Shown here piece by piece: positions 44,622 to 53,328 of a stretch of 64,000 bases of DNA. The stretch's first letter is position 1; each line of letters starts with the position of its first letter. The notes under the pieces were generated by a model. The model was not told where the DNA came from. It saw only the letters and a program-made list of their open reading frames with translations, and searched no databases. Origin of the DNA: CATOSP01 sp965205385 (GTDB lineage Bacteria > Chloroflexota > Dehalococcoidia > Lucifugimonadales > UBA3495); contig CBDBGS010000006.1 of the NCBI GenBank assembly GCA_965205385.1, positions 372,001 to 436,000 of the forward strand, given 5' to 3'. A program made the position numbers and the translations under genes.

Positions 44622-45290
44622 TTACGCGGCGGTGTTGAAGCGGTAACCTACGTTCCAGATTGTCTCGATGTAGGAACGCCCCGGCCGCTCTATCTTGGAA
44701 CGCAGCCGCCGGATGTGCACGTCGACCGTCCGGGTGCCGCCCAGGTAATCGTAGCCCCAGACCTGACTGAGCAGCGCCTCGCGTGTGTAGACGCGGCCAG
44801 GATTCGACGCCAGCAGCACCAGTAGCTGAAACTCCTTGTAGGTCAGCGAGACCCGGCGGCCCGCAACGGTTACGTCGTACCGTTCCAGGTCTACCATCAG
44901 CTCGCCAATCCGCAGGACCTGGCCTCCCTCGCCGCCGTTAACGCGGTAGATGGCCTGCTTGATGCGGGCTACCAATTCCCGCTCTCCCACCGGGCAGAAT
45001 ATGAACTCGTCCGCGTTGAGAGTGGGGTCGTGGTCCGCCACGTCTTCCCGGGGCACGACCGCCACGACGGGAATCTTCAGGTTCTTGCACCGGTCCACTA
45101 CCTGGTGGGCCTGCGAATCGGCAATCGAAGCGAGGTCCAGCAACACCGCTTCGGGGATTGCGGAGCCTCCGGTCTCATCCTCGGAGTTCAAGTCGGGTCC
45201 CACATGGCAGGATAGACCGGCCTGGTCTATCAGGTCCAGTAGCGGCGCAGGACCGTTCGCCTCGTTCGCCAGCAACAATACGCTATACAA
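44622..45290 (-). CDS. OmpR/PhoB-type response regulator with degenerate receiver
   Basis: A 222-residue regulator. The C-terminal winged helix is clear (SLTYKEFQLLVLLASNPGR, SQVWGYDYLGGTRTVDVHIR). The N-terminal receiver is degenerate: the acidic pair at the start reads LLLANEANG, one Asp is kept (AVLLDLAS), and the conserved Lys-Pro reads FCPVGERELVARI. Phosphorylation is therefore doubtful; such pseudo-receivers often signal otherwise. No histidine kinase is adjacent. It is convergent with recG. Confidence 0.87.
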   Translation of the reverse strand: MYSVLLLANEANGPAPLLDLIDQAGLSCHVGPDLNSEDETGGSAIPEAVLLDLASIADSQAHQVVDRCKNLKIPVVAVVPREDVADHDPTLNADEFIFCPVGERELVARIKQAIYRVNGGEGGQVLRIGELMVDLERYDVTVAGRRVSLTYKEFQLLVLLASNPGRVYTREALLSQVWGYDYLGGTRTVDVHIRRLRSKIERPGRSYIETIWNVGYRFNTAA

Positions 45291-45463
45291 TACCGAGCCC
45301 CAACGTTGAAAAGACCAGGATACTACGCGCTGCGTTTACGGCCAGTGGGTTCCTAACGCCAAGCATAGGGCAGTATATCACCAGTACCATATCTCGTGTC
45401 GGCGGCTTTACCTGGCCCATCCCTTTTGCGGGACCGCGTGTAGCTGGTCTTGCATGGCCAAAA

Positions 45464-45492
45464 TTGACGGTGTGAAACTGGGCCCCTATGAT
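45464..45492 (+). promoter_or_regulatory. Sigma-70-type promoter for the D-glutamate cyclase genes
   Basis: TTGACG (45464-45469), a 17-base spacer and TATGAT (45487-45492), 60 bases before the chosen ATG. Confidence 0.65.
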
Positions 45493-45552
45493 AGGACGCA
45501 GGCTAGAACGGCTGTCCAATGACCAGTTGATTAACATAACCGAGGTGTGCTG

Positions 45553-46347
45553 ATGACCGCCCAGACCTTCATCGGGGCCCCACAAGACGTGCGGGAACAG
45601 ATCCGGACTGGCGCCTGGCGTGGCGTCACCTCCGGCGTGGCGCCGGGTTACGTTCAAGCGAACCTGGCCATTTTACCGAAGGATCTTGCGTTCGATTTTC
45701 TGCTATTTTGCCAGCGCAACCCGAAGCCCTGCCCCTTGCTGGAAGTAATGGAGGCGGGTAACGTGGAGCCAGCGATTACCGCTCCGGGCAGCGACATCCG
45801 CACCGATACGCCCGGTTACCGCATTTACGAGAACGGCGAGTTTTTGGCTGAAGTGGAGTCCCTGGTCCCCTACTGGCGGGATGACCTGGTCTCCTTCCTG
45901 CTGGGTTGCAGTTTCTCTTTCGAGACTGCCATGACTGATGCGGGGATACGGATACGCCACCAGGAGATGGGGTGCAACGTCTCCATGTACATCACCAACA
46001 TCGAGACGACTCCCGCGGGACAATTCGCGGGCCCCATGGTAGTGAGCATGCGTCCGGTGGCTCGGGAGCAGATCGTCCGCGCCGTACAGGTCACCTCCCG
46101 TTTCCCGGCTACCCACGGCGCTCCGGTCCACATCGGGGACCCGGCCGCGATCGGCATCAAGGACATCACCCGGCCCGACTTCGGCGACCCGGTGGACATT
46201 CATCCCGGCGAGGAGCCGGTGTTTTGGGCCTGCGGCGTGACTCCCCAAGCGGTGGCCCTTAATTGCAAGCCCAGTCTGATGATCACCCACTCTCCGGGGA
46301 AGATGTTCATCACCAACCAGCGTGACGCCGATTACGCGGTCTTGTAG
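45553..46347 (+). CDS. DUF1445 putative hydro-lyase (D-glutamate cyclase family)
   Basis: A 264-residue DUF1445 protein: RTGAWRGVTSGVAPGYVQAN, CQRNPKPCPLLEV, then FLLGCSFSFETAMTDAGI and CGVTPQAVALNCKPS, all conserved blocks. It matches the N-terminal half of mitochondrial DGLUCY, which converts D-glutamate to 5-oxoproline. ATG at 45553 with GAGGTG 5 bases upstream; a GTG lies 2 codons earlier. The DUF4392 gene, matching the other DGLUCY half, follows 56 bases later. Confidence 0.88.
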   Translation: MTAQTFIGAPQDVREQIRTGAWRGVTSGVAPGYVQANLAILPKDLAFDFLLFCQRNPKPCPLLEVMEAGNVEPAITAPGSDIRTDTPGYRIYENGEFLAEVESLVPYWRDDLVSFLLGCSFSFETAMTDAGIRIRHQEMGCNVSMYITNIETTPAGQFAGPMVVSMRPVAREQIVRAVQVTSRFPATHGAPVHIGDPAAIGIKDITRPDFGDPVDIHPGEEPVFWACGVTPQAVALNCKPSLMITHSPGKMFITNQRDADYAVL

Positions 46348-46403
46348 CGCCAATCCGGAACCCGCCGGAACAATTAATCAACCAGTCCCGCAGGGAGATT
46401 ACC

Positions 46404-47270
46404 GTGGCCCAATCGAGCCTGACCACCATCGAAGACATTATCCTGCAACAGGACAAGCGCGGCGTGAGCGCTCTCAGGTCCCACATGATCCCGGATTTCT
46501 GCGATCAGGCGGCCCGGTATATCATGGACCATCCGGGGAATGTCGCGATCACGACGGGCTTCTACATCCTGTCCGCCGGCAAGCCGGAGACCGATGGCCC
46601 TCCCGGAGCCATAGCGATCGGACGCGCTCTTGAGGCCCTGGGACGCCAGGTTACTTATATCGGCGACGAACATTGCAATGACGTAATGAGAGAATTACTA
46701 GGCGGCAAGGGCACGGTGTTGGACTTCCCCATCCTGGACGTGCCCGCAAGCCGCACTGCCGCAGCGGAGTTGCTGGCCACCCTGGACCTGGGGTTGATTA
46801 TCTCCATCGAGCGGTGCGGCAGGACCAGCGGCGACGCCTACTTGAATATGCGGTCCCTGGACATAACGCCCCAGACGGCCAGGGTGGACTACCTGTTCGA
46901 GGGTGGTGTCCCTTCAGTCGGTATTGGGGACGGCGGCAACGAAATCGGTATGGGCAACCTGGTCGAACACATTCCAGCCGTGGACACACTACCCGACGAC
47001 CCCGCGGTTACAAAAGTCGACCGGCTGATAATCTCCAGCGTGTCCAACTGGGGAGGATACGGCCTGGTGGCGTCATTGTCTCTGTTGGCGAGTCGAGACT
47101 TGCTCCCAGACCTGGAAGACGAGACCCGGCTGATAGAACGCGCCGTGGACTTGGGAGCGGTGGATGGCACGACCGGCGAGCGGAAGTACTACGTGGACGG
47201 CTTCACGACGGAGGAGAACGGCCTAGTGCTGGAGCAACTTCGCCGGTACGTCGCCAACGGCATCGGATAG
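46404..47270 (+). CDS. DUF4392 D-glutamate cyclase-like protein
   Basis: A 288-residue DUF4392 protein: AITTGFYILSAGKPETDGPP, GIGDGGNEIGMGNL and SSVSNWGGYGLVASLSLLAS. It matches the C-terminal half of human DGLUCY (C14orf159). GTG start. With the preceding DUF1445 gene it probably handles D-glutamate, giving 5-oxoproline; the HyuA-B fusion elsewhere in the window could open that ring (inference). Confidence 0.87.
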   Translation: MAQSSLTTIEDIILQQDKRGVSALRSHMIPDFCDQAARYIMDHPGNVAITTGFYILSAGKPETDGPPGAIAIGRALEALGRQVTYIGDEHCNDVMRELLGGKGTVLDFPILDVPASRTAAAELLATLDLGLIISIERCGRTSGDAYLNMRSLDITPQTARVDYLFEGGVPSVGIGDGGNEIGMGNLVEHIPAVDTLPDDPAVTKVDRLIISSVSNWGGYGLVASLSLLASRDLLPDLEDETRLIERAVDLGAVDGTTGERKYYVDGFTTEENGLVLEQLRRYVANGIG

Positions 47271-47295
47271 CGTACGAATAATGAGGGCGCCGGAT

Positions 47296-49410
47296 CTACC
47301 GGTCCGCCACTCCCTCCAGTTGGAAGGAATCGGGAGTCAAGGTCTTCTCTTCCAGTACGAGTAACCGGCGCAATTCAAATATCTCGTCCCGGAACTGGGC
47401 GGCCTTCTCGAATTGCAGGTTCTTGGCCGCCTCCTTCATCTGCACTTCCAGGTCCTTCACCACCTTGAACATGTCGGCCCGGGACATCTCCTGCCGGGTG
47501 ACCTCATAGCGGGTCCGGTTGTCGGAAATAGACTTGATCCCTTCTGTGATGTCGTGGACTTCTTTTTGGATGCTCTGCGGCTGAATCCCGTGCTGCTTGT
47601 TGTGGGAGTCCTGTATTTCGCGCCTGCGGTTGGTCTCGTCGATGGCCGAACGCATGGAATCGGTGATGCGGTCGGCGTACATGATGACCTGGCCGTCGGC
47701 GTGCCGGGCGGCCCGGCCAATGGTCTGGATCAACGAAGTGTTGGAGCGTAGGTACCCTTCCTTGTCCGCATCAAGAATGGCAACCAAGCTCACTTCGGGC
47801 AGGTCCAAGCCCTCCCGCAGCAGGTTGATGCCCACGATGACGTCATAGACTCCCAGGCGTAGGTCGCGAAGTATCTCCACCCGGTCCAAGGTCTGGATGT
47901 CCGAATGCAGGTAGTGGTTGCGGACACCCATCTCCGAGAGGTAGTCTGCCAACTCCTCGGCCATCCGCTTAGTCAGAGTTGTCACCAGGCAGCGTTCCGC
48001 CCGTTCAACCCTGCCCTTGATCTGTTGCAGCAGGTCGTCGATCTGGCCGGTGGTGGGTTTCACTTCGATAACGGGGTCCAGCAGCCCGGTGGGGCGGATC
48101 ACTTGTTCCACGGTGGCCGATGAGTGTTGCATCTCGTAGGGTCCGGGGGTTGCGGACACATAGACGACCTGGTTGATGTGGGACTCGTACTCGTCAAAGT
48201 TGAGGGGCCGGTTGTCCAACGCCGAGGGCAGCCGGAAGCCGAATTCCACCAAGGTCCGCTTACGTGAAATGTCCCCGTGGTACATTCCCCGCACCTGCGG
48301 CAGGGTCATGTGGGACTCGTCGACAAACATGATGTAGTCTTCGGGGAAGTAGTCCAGGAGGGTCCAAGGGGCGCTTCCCTTGGCGCGGCGGGAAAGGTGC
48401 CGGGCGTAGTTTTCCACGCCGGAACAGAAACCTGTTTCCTGGAGCATTTCCAGGTCGTAGTGGGTACGGCTCTCCAGGCGGGCGGCTTCGAGGATCTTCC
48501 CCTGGTTGCGAAGTTCGGCAAGCCGCTCTTCCAGTTCGTCACGTATGTCGTCCACAGCCAGGTCCAGCTTGTCCTTGGACGTCACGAAGTGGTTGGCAGG
48601 GTAAATTGAGACTTCCGGCAGCTCCGCCAGCACTTCGCCGGTAAGAGGGTCCAACCGGACAATCCGCTCCACGTCATCGCCGAAGAACTGCACCCGGACC
48701 GCCGCCTCCTCATACGCGGGCACGATCTCCAGAGTGTCGCCGCGAATGCGGAATTTGCCTCTGGACAGGTCCATGTCGTTGCGCTCGTACTGCATGTCCA
48801 CGAGCTGCCGCACCAGCCGGCTCCGATTGCGAACCTCGCCCACCTTCACCTGGGCAACCAGGTTGAAGTAGTCTTGGGGGTCGCCCAGACCGTAGATGCA
48901 GGATACCGAGGCCACGATCAAGACATCCCGCCGGGTGAGCAGGGAGGTCGTGGCGGATAGGCGCAGCTTGTCCAGTTCTTCGTTGATGCTGGAGTCCTTT
49001 TCGATATAGGTGTCCGACTGGGGGACATAGGCTTCTGGCTGGTAATAGTCGTAGTAGGAGACGAAGTATTCCACGGCGTTGCGGGGGAAGAACTCCTTGA
49101 ACTCGGTGGCAAGCTGGGCTGCCAGGGTCTTGTTGTGGGCCATTACCAGAGTTGGCCGTTGCACCTGTTGGACGATGTTGGCCATACTGAAAGTCTTGCC
49201 GCTGCCCGTAACCCCCATCATGGTCTGGCGGGAGGCTCCCTCCACAATCCCCTGGGAAAGCCTCTCCACGGCACGAGGTTGGTCGCCGGTCATCTTGAAG
49301 TCGGCGGTCAACTCGAAGCGGCGGTCCTCGGGTTTAGCGCCTTCAGACCACGAATCGTTGATGTCCCTGCCGGCTTCCGCCCATCTTCTGATGCGAGTGT
49401 TTTGAGTCAT
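47296..49410 (-). CDS. uvrB: Excinuclease ABC subunit B
   Basis: A 704-residue UvrB, the damage-verifying subunit of nucleotide excision repair. Walker A is GVTGSGKTFSMANIVQ, the beta-hairpin region is EYFVSYYDYYQPEAYVPQSD, Walker B-like is FVDESHMTLPQVRGMYHGD, and a C-terminal UVR motif (EMKEAAKNLQFEKAAQFRDE) ends it. ATG at 49410 is preferred over an open 11-codon extension that overlaps the upstream gene. It follows a small aspartic protease gene by 4 bases. Confidence 0.95.
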   Translation of the reverse strand: MTQNTRIRRWAEAGRDINDSWSEGAKPEDRRFELTADFKMTGDQPRAVERLSQGIVEGASRQTMMGVTGSGKTFSMANIVQQVQRPTLVMAHNKTLAAQLATEFKEFFPRNAVEYFVSYYDYYQPEAYVPQSDTYIEKDSSINEELDKLRLSATTSLLTRRDVLIVASVSCIYGLGDPQDYFNLVAQVKVGEVRNRSRLVRQLVDMQYERNDMDLSRGKFRIRGDTLEIVPAYEEAAVRVQFFGDDVERIVRLDPLTGEVLAELPEVSIYPANHFVTSKDKLDLAVDDIRDELEERLAELRNQGKILEAARLESRTHYDLEMLQETGFCSGVENYARHLSRRAKGSAPWTLLDYFPEDYIMFVDESHMTLPQVRGMYHGDISRKRTLVEFGFRLPSALDNRPLNFDEYESHINQVVYVSATPGPYEMQHSSATVEQVIRPTGLLDPVIEVKPTTGQIDDLLQQIKGRVERAERCLVTTLTKRMAEELADYLSEMGVRNHYLHSDIQTLDRVEILRDLRLGVYDVIVGINLLREGLDLPEVSLVAILDADKEGYLRSNTSLIQTIGRAARHADGQVIMYADRITDSMRSAIDETNRRREIQDSHNKQHGIQPQSIQKEVHDITEGIKSISDNRTRYEVTRQEMSRADMFKVVKDLEVQMKEAAKNLQFEKAAQFRDEIFELRRLLVLEEKTLTPDSFQLEGVADR

Positions 49411-49414
49411 GAGT

Positions 49415-49771
49415 TTACAACCATAGAGCGTCTTTAAGGACAAGGGGTTGTTCTACGGGACCGACCATGAGGTGGAAGGCTTCCAGCGTATGGGCGCCTA
49501 TCAATACGGGAGCATCGTCAGGACCGAAGACGCAGATGATCGGTCTGCGTTCGCCGTCTGTCTCAGCATCAACGCGGCCCATGTCTCTCCGTACGATGCT
49601 TCCATCGGCAAGTCCGTCTCGGACTTGCCATTCGGCGGAGACCCCGAGCCTTTCAAGGACAGTACCGGGGATGGACGTAAAAGTCGCGCCCGTGTCGACC
49701 AGGGCATCCAATGTCTCGAGTGGCCCACCGTTTGGTCCAATTAGTGTGATAGGGTGGCTAAACGTGCCCAT
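49415..49771 (-). CDS. Retroviral-type (clan AA) aspartic protease
   Basis: A 118-residue single-domain protein with DALVDTGATFTSIPGTVLER (the DTGA active-site motif) and the ILIG-like strand PVLIGAHTLEAF. Such proteins act as dimers, one Asp each. No signal or membrane segment is seen, so it is cytoplasmic. ATG start with AAGAGG upstream. The short gap to uvrB suggests shared transcription. Its substrate is unknown. Confidence 0.8.
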   Translation of the reverse strand: MGTFSHPITLIGPNGGPLETLDALVDTGATFTSIPGTVLERLGVSAEWQVRDGLADGSIVRRDMGRVDAETDGERRPIICVFGPDDAPVLIGAHTLEAFHLMVGPVEQPLVLKDALWL

Positions 49772-49795
49772 AAACCGTGTTGCCTCTTGCCAACA

Positions 49796-49801
49796 ATTAT
49801 A
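49796..49801 (-). promoter_or_regulatory. Possible extended -10 promoter upstream of the aspartic protease
   Basis: TATAAT preceded by TGG (extended -10) on the minus strand, 24 bases before the protease ATG. No -35 match. Confidence 0.4.
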
Positions 49802-49813
49802 CCAGCCGCCGCT

Positions 49814-50395
49814 CTAGCCGGGACCGAAAGTCTGCAATGCCAGCCGGATGCGCTCTTCCACGGATAACCCCGCCGAGTCCCTGCCGTCGCTCACAGCGCG
49901 GCGAGCCTCTGACACGGAGTATCCCAACGCCATCAGGGCTTCAACTACTTCCATGTCGTTGGACCCTGTCATAGCCGGACCGTCTACGGGCGCAACTTCC
50001 AGCTTTCCCTTTAGCTCCAACACAATCCTTCCCGCCGTGCGGCGGCCCACTCCCGGAGTCGTGCTGAGAGCGGGGATGTCCCCTGCGGAGATGGCCTGCC
50101 GCAGCCCCGGCGCGTCAAGAGTGGATAGCAGGGCCAACGCAAGGCGCGGCCCAACTCCCGAAACCGCCGTAAGCATCAGGAAGAGTTCCAAGGACGCCGG
50201 GGAAGGGAACCCGTAGAGGACTGGCTGCTCGTCGCGCATCCTCAGGTGAGTGTGCAGGGAGACGGTTGCCCCGATGTCTCCGAGCGGGGCGATGGCCGAT
50301 GAAGGGACGAACACTTGCAGGGTTACGCCGCCCAACTGGAGGTGTACCCAGTCGGGTCCCACGGCTGCCAGGCTACCGCGAACGCTGACTATCAC
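49814..50395 (-). CDS. ruvA: Holliday junction branch migration protein RuvA
   Basis: A 193-residue RuvA: an OB domain (SVRGSLAAVGPDWVHLQLGG), two HhH motifs (LTAVSGVGPRLALALLST and LSTTPGVGRRTAGRIVLELK) and the C-terminal RuvB-binding three-helix domain (EVVEALMALGYSVSEARRAV). GTG start, 3 bases after ruvC. ruvB is not in the window. Confidence 0.95.
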   Translation of the reverse strand: MIVSVRGSLAAVGPDWVHLQLGGVTLQVFVPSSAIAPLGDIGATVSLHTHLRMRDEQPVLYGFPSPASLELFLMLTAVSGVGPRLALALLSTLDAPGLRQAISAGDIPALSTTPGVGRRTAGRIVLELKGKLEVAPVDGPAMTGSNDMEVVEALMALGYSVSEARRAVSDGRDSAGLSVEERIRLALQTFGPG

Positions 50396-50398
50396 CCA

Positions 50399-50920
50399 TT
50401 ACCTCTCCTGGCCCGGAGGTATCTCCCGGAGGAGAGCGTTGGTCCCCTGGCTCTGGACCAGGTGGCAGAGGCCCACGGAGATGGCGTCGGCGGCGTCGGA
50501 CTCGGGGGTCTCCTTCAGACCCAGCGTTACGGTTATCACTTCTTGCATCTGGGCCTTGGTTGCGCCACCGAAGTCGGTGACGGCCCGTTTAATCTGGGCC
50601 GGGGAGTACCGGAACACGGGGACAGCCTGGCTGGCGGCCCCGATAAGCACCACTCCTTGGGCCTGACCGACCGCGATGGCAGGGCCCGGAAAGTTGCGCT
50701 CGCCCCGCCCTACGAACGGCTCCTCAACGGCGATGGCGTCCGGGTGGAAAATGCCGATCATGTTGACGACGTGGGTGTACAACTGGTAGAGCCGCTGCTC
50801 GATAGGCATGTTGCGCGGCAAGGCGACCACCCCGTAGTCGTCAACCTCTGGCTGGGGTCCCGTTTCCAGGACTCCATACCCCATCCTCACCGTCCCGGGG
50901 TCAATGCCTAGAACTCGCAT
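50399..50920 (-). CDS. ruvC: Crossover junction endodeoxyribonuclease RuvC
   Basis: A 173-residue RNase H-fold Holliday-junction resolvase. VLGIDPGTVRMGYGV carries the first catalytic Asp, AVEEPFVGRGE the Glu, and PESDAADAISVGLCH the last acidic pair. ATG at 50920 with GGAG is preferred over 7 codons of extension. Between yebC and ruvA, the usual order. Confidence 0.96.
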   Translation of the reverse strand: MRVLGIDPGTVRMGYGVLETGPQPEVDDYGVVALPRNMPIEQRLYQLYTHVVNMIGIFHPDAIAVEEPFVGRGERNFPGPAIAVGQAQGVVLIGAASQAVPVFRYSPAQIKRAVTDFGGATKAQMQEVITVTLGLKETPESDAADAISVGLCHLVQSQGTNALLREIPPGQER

Positions 50921-50953
50921 AATCTCCGGCGCTTTGGACAACGCCCTGTGTCG

Positions 50954-51721
50954 TTAGGAAGCGGACCGGTAGCTCTCCAACACCTCTGGGGGGAAGTCGG
51001 CGCTGGTGTAGGCTTTCTGAATGTCCGCCAAGTCTTCCAGGGCGTCTAGCAGTTTGAGGGTCTGCTCCGCCTCCTTGGCTTGAAGAAGGACGGTGGTCTT
51101 CGGCACCATGGATATCTCCGATGATGCGGGGGTTACACCCTCCTCTTGCAACACTCCCTGGACCGTCAGGAGGGTTTCAGGGGCGGTGTGGACTTCCAGC
51201 ACCCCCTCTTCGATGATGATGTCCTCGGCCCCGGCGTCGATGGCCAGAAGGCCGAGTTCTTCGGCTTTGTCTTCGTCGTCGACCTCGAGGCTGATGACAC
51301 CCTTGGTCTCGAAGTTCCAGGCAACACATCCTGATTCCCCAAGGTTGCCGCCGCCGCGGTTGAAAGCGGCGCGGATGTCCGAGGCGGTGCGGTTCCGGTT
51401 AGGCGTGACCGCTTGAATCAGGATCGCGCCGCCGCCGGGCCCGTAGCCCTCGTAGGTGACCTCGTCCAGCTTCTCCTCGCCTTCTCCGGCCTCGCCCGCG
51501 CCCCTCTTAACGGCGCGGACGATGTTGTCCTGGGGCATGTTATTGCTCTTGGCTTTGTCGATGGCCAGGCGTAGGCGGAAGTTCATCTCCGGGTCACCGC
51601 TGCCGCCTTCCCGGACGGCGAGGGAGATGTCCCGGCTTAGCTTGGTAAAGATGGCGCCTCGTTTAGCGTCCGCGGCGCCCTTTTGGTGTTTGATCGTGGA
51701 CCATTTAGAGTGGCCAGACAT
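50954..51721 (-). CDS. YebC/PmpR-family regulator
   Basis: A 255-residue YebC: SGHSKWSTIKHQKGAADAKR, AIDKAKSNNMPQDNIVRAVK, and VTYEGYGPGGGAILIQAVTP. The family has been linked to transcription control and to helping ribosomes at proline stretches. ATG at 51721 chosen over an upstream start three codons earlier. The yebC-ruvC-ruvA order is conserved in bacteria. Confidence 0.95.
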   Translation of the reverse strand: MSGHSKWSTIKHQKGAADAKRGAIFTKLSRDISLAVREGGSGDPEMNFRLRLAIDKAKSNNMPQDNIVRAVKRGAGEAGEGEEKLDEVTYEGYGPGGGAILIQAVTPNRNRTASDIRAAFNRGGGNLGESGCVAWNFETKGVISLEVDDEDKAEELGLLAIDAGAEDIIIEEGVLEVHTAPETLLTVQGVLQEEGVTPASSEISMVPKTTVLLQAKEAEQTLKLLDALEDLADIQKAYTSADFPPEVLESYRSAS

Positions 51722-51791
51722 CGCAACCACCCCCGTTGACGGAAGTTTGGTGAGATTTTAGCATCTGGCTCTCGCGCAGGTCAAAGGGGGA

Positions 51792-52289
51792 TCACCGCAG
51801 GCCGTCGGGTAGATCGACTATCATGACGCCTTCGTCCAGACGCACATCCTTGACCACATCGACCAGCGCGGGCACAAGGACGTCCCGGCCGGAGCCGGAA
51901 ACAACATAGACATCGTTGCTCCCGGTCTCAAGGATCTCGGTGATCTCACCCAACAATTCCTCGTCCTCGGTGAGTACGCGGAGCCCCAGCAGTTGGAAGT
52001 GGAAATATTCGCCTTCCCGCATCGCCCGGGCGGCTGTTTCGGGCACGGTGATTTCCAGCCCGACCAGAGCCTGGGCCTGGTCTCGGCTGGATATTCCGGA
52101 CAATTCGAGAAGCACCTGATCGAAGCCGGTGGGAGAGGAATCGGTTATGCGGAAGGAACCGAAGCCGATGTTAAGGAGTTGCCCTGTGTCGAAACGGTGC
52201 GGAACATCGCTGAGGACTTGGACCCTGACCCTGCCCGACACACCATGAGCCTGGATGACGCGGCCCACAATCACGTCCCCGGAAGTCAT
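51792..52289 (-). CDS. rimM: 16S rRNA processing protein RimM
   Basis: A 165-residue RimM, the 30S maturation factor that binds S19. The N-terminal beta-barrel has IVGRVIQAHGVSGRVRVQVL, and the C-terminal PRC-barrel has EYFHFQLLGLRVLTEDEELL and SGRDVLVPALVDVVKDVRLD. ATG start; it ends the rpsP-khpA-rimM set 10 bases after khpA. Confidence 0.94.
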   Translation of the reverse strand: MTSGDVIVGRVIQAHGVSGRVRVQVLSDVPHRFDTGQLLNIGFGSFRITDSSPTGFDQVLLELSGISSRDQAQALVGLEITVPETAARAMREGEYFHFQLLGLRVLTEDEELLGEITEILETGSNDVYVVSGSGRDVLVPALVDVVKDVRLDEGVMIVDLPDGLR

Positions 52290-52299
52290 ACGGGCTACG

Positions 52300-52527
52300 C
52301 TATACGATCTCCAGCACTGCGTGAGTGCCGTCTTTCACCGCAGCCACCCGTAGCAACACCCTCATCGCCTGCGCGACGCGGCCTTGCCTGCCGATGACCT
52401 TGCCCTTGTCTTCCGGAGCAACTTCCAGCCGCAATATCACACGCCCGTCCTCCACGTCCTCGGAGACCGAAACGGCGTCTGGGTTGCTTGCCAGGGAGCG
52501 GGCGATATACTCGATGAGTTCTTTCAT
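52300..52527 (-). CDS. khpA: KH-domain RNA-binding protein
   Basis: A 75-residue KH protein: KELIEYIARSLASNPDAV, then GKVIGRQGRVAQAMRVLL with the GxxG loop (GRQG). KhpA binds RNA and is often placed between rpsP and rimM, as here. Its ATG overlaps the rpsP stop (ATGA). Confidence 0.93.
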   Translation of the reverse strand: MKELIEYIARSLASNPDAVSVSEDVEDGRVILRLEVAPEDKGKVIGRQGRVAQAMRVLLRVAAVKDGTHAVLEIV

Positions 52528-52892
52528 GTGGAGGAGGCCTCTCCATCACCGGAAGCGGAACCGACCTCGGCTGGCTCCTCTTGGCCGTCCGGTTCGGAGG
52601 ACTCCGAAGGGTTGTCTACAGACTCGGACTCAGCGGCGGCAATGCCGTCTCCATCGACGACTCCGGACCATGCCAGAATGCGGCGGACCGCATCGGTGGG
52701 CTGGGCGCCCTGGCGAATCCATTCCTGGGCGCGGTCGGACTTGATGGAGAAAGAGGGGGGGTCAACCAAGGGATCGTAGTTGCCAATCCATTCCACGTAC
52801 GCCCCGTCTCGCGGCGCGGTAGCCTCCGCCACCACTATGCGATATGACGGTTTCCCCTTTTTACCCACCCTTCTTAGCCGAATTCGTAGCAT
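52524..52892 (-). CDS. rpsP: 30S ribosomal protein S16 with acidic tail
   Basis: A 122-residue S16: RIRLRRVGKKGKPSYRIVVA, YVEWIGNYDPL and TDAVRRILAWSGV. The last about 45 residues are an acidic Glu/Ser extension absent from most S16 proteins. ATG start, first gene of the set. Confidence 0.95.
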   Translation of the reverse strand: MLRIRLRRVGKKGKPSYRIVVAEATAPRDGAYVEWIGNYDPLVDPPSFSIKSDRAQEWIRQGAQPTDAVRRILAWSGVVDGDGIAAAESESVDNPSESSEPDGQEEPAEVGSASGDGEASST

Positions 52893-52935
52893 TTAACCCT
52901 CAAATGTTTACATCTCTGAACTTGAGTCAGTTGAA

Positions 52936-52964
52936 ATTGTAAGCTGACGGACGTATGTTGTCAA
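52936..52964 (-). promoter_or_regulatory. Sigma-70-type promoter for rpsP-khpA-rimM
   Basis: On the minus strand TTGACA (52959-52964), a 17-base spacer and TACAAT (52936-52941). It lies 43 bases before the rpsP ATG, downstream of the terminator of the structured RNA, so the operon can start on its own. Confidence 0.75.
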
Positions 52965-53033
52965 TCTAGGTAGGTCGCGCGCCATCACCCTAATGCCCAT
53001 CCCAAGGAGCCTGAGCGGGCGCTGCAAGTGGGC

Positions 53034-53070
53034 GAAAGGAAAACCCCAGCCGCGCTCTGGCGCTGGGGCC
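53034..53070 (-). terminator. Intrinsic terminator of the 53-kb RNA
   Basis: On the minus strand CCCCAGC (53062-53068) and GCTGGGG (53044-53050) form a stem with an 11-base loop, followed by TTTTCCTTT (53035-53043). The U-tract is on the minus strand only. Confidence 0.7.
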
Positions 53071-53256
53071 GCGCTATTCCCCTAAGTGGGTCCGGAGCCT
53101 GATTCTAACGGTCCAAAACTCTCGATGCGCCTGACAAAAGGATCGGGCCCAGCCACTCTGCCGGTAAAACCCCCGACTGATTCCTGGTTACCTAGGGGCG
53201 ATGATAGACATTGGCCTGGGCCCGACGAACGGGTTCTCGTATGTAAGGGGGGTGCG

Positions 53257-53328
53257 TTAGTGTACGATCACCTCGTCGTGTCCAGACAGATGCCTACCAT
53301 CGCCCCTACGTGTTAAACTAGATTTCAT
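53257..53328 (-). CDS. Possible 23-residue leader peptide inside the structured RNA
   Basis: ATG at 53328 has AAAGGAGGTGAT with GGAGG 9 bases upstream, and the frame runs 23 codons (KSSLTRRGDGRHLSGHDEV...) to TAA at 53257-53259. It covers the 5' arm of the 19-bp stem, so translation would open that stem. No similarity can be claimed. Confidence 0.3.
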   Translation of the reverse strand: MKSSLTRRGDGRHLSGHDEVIVH

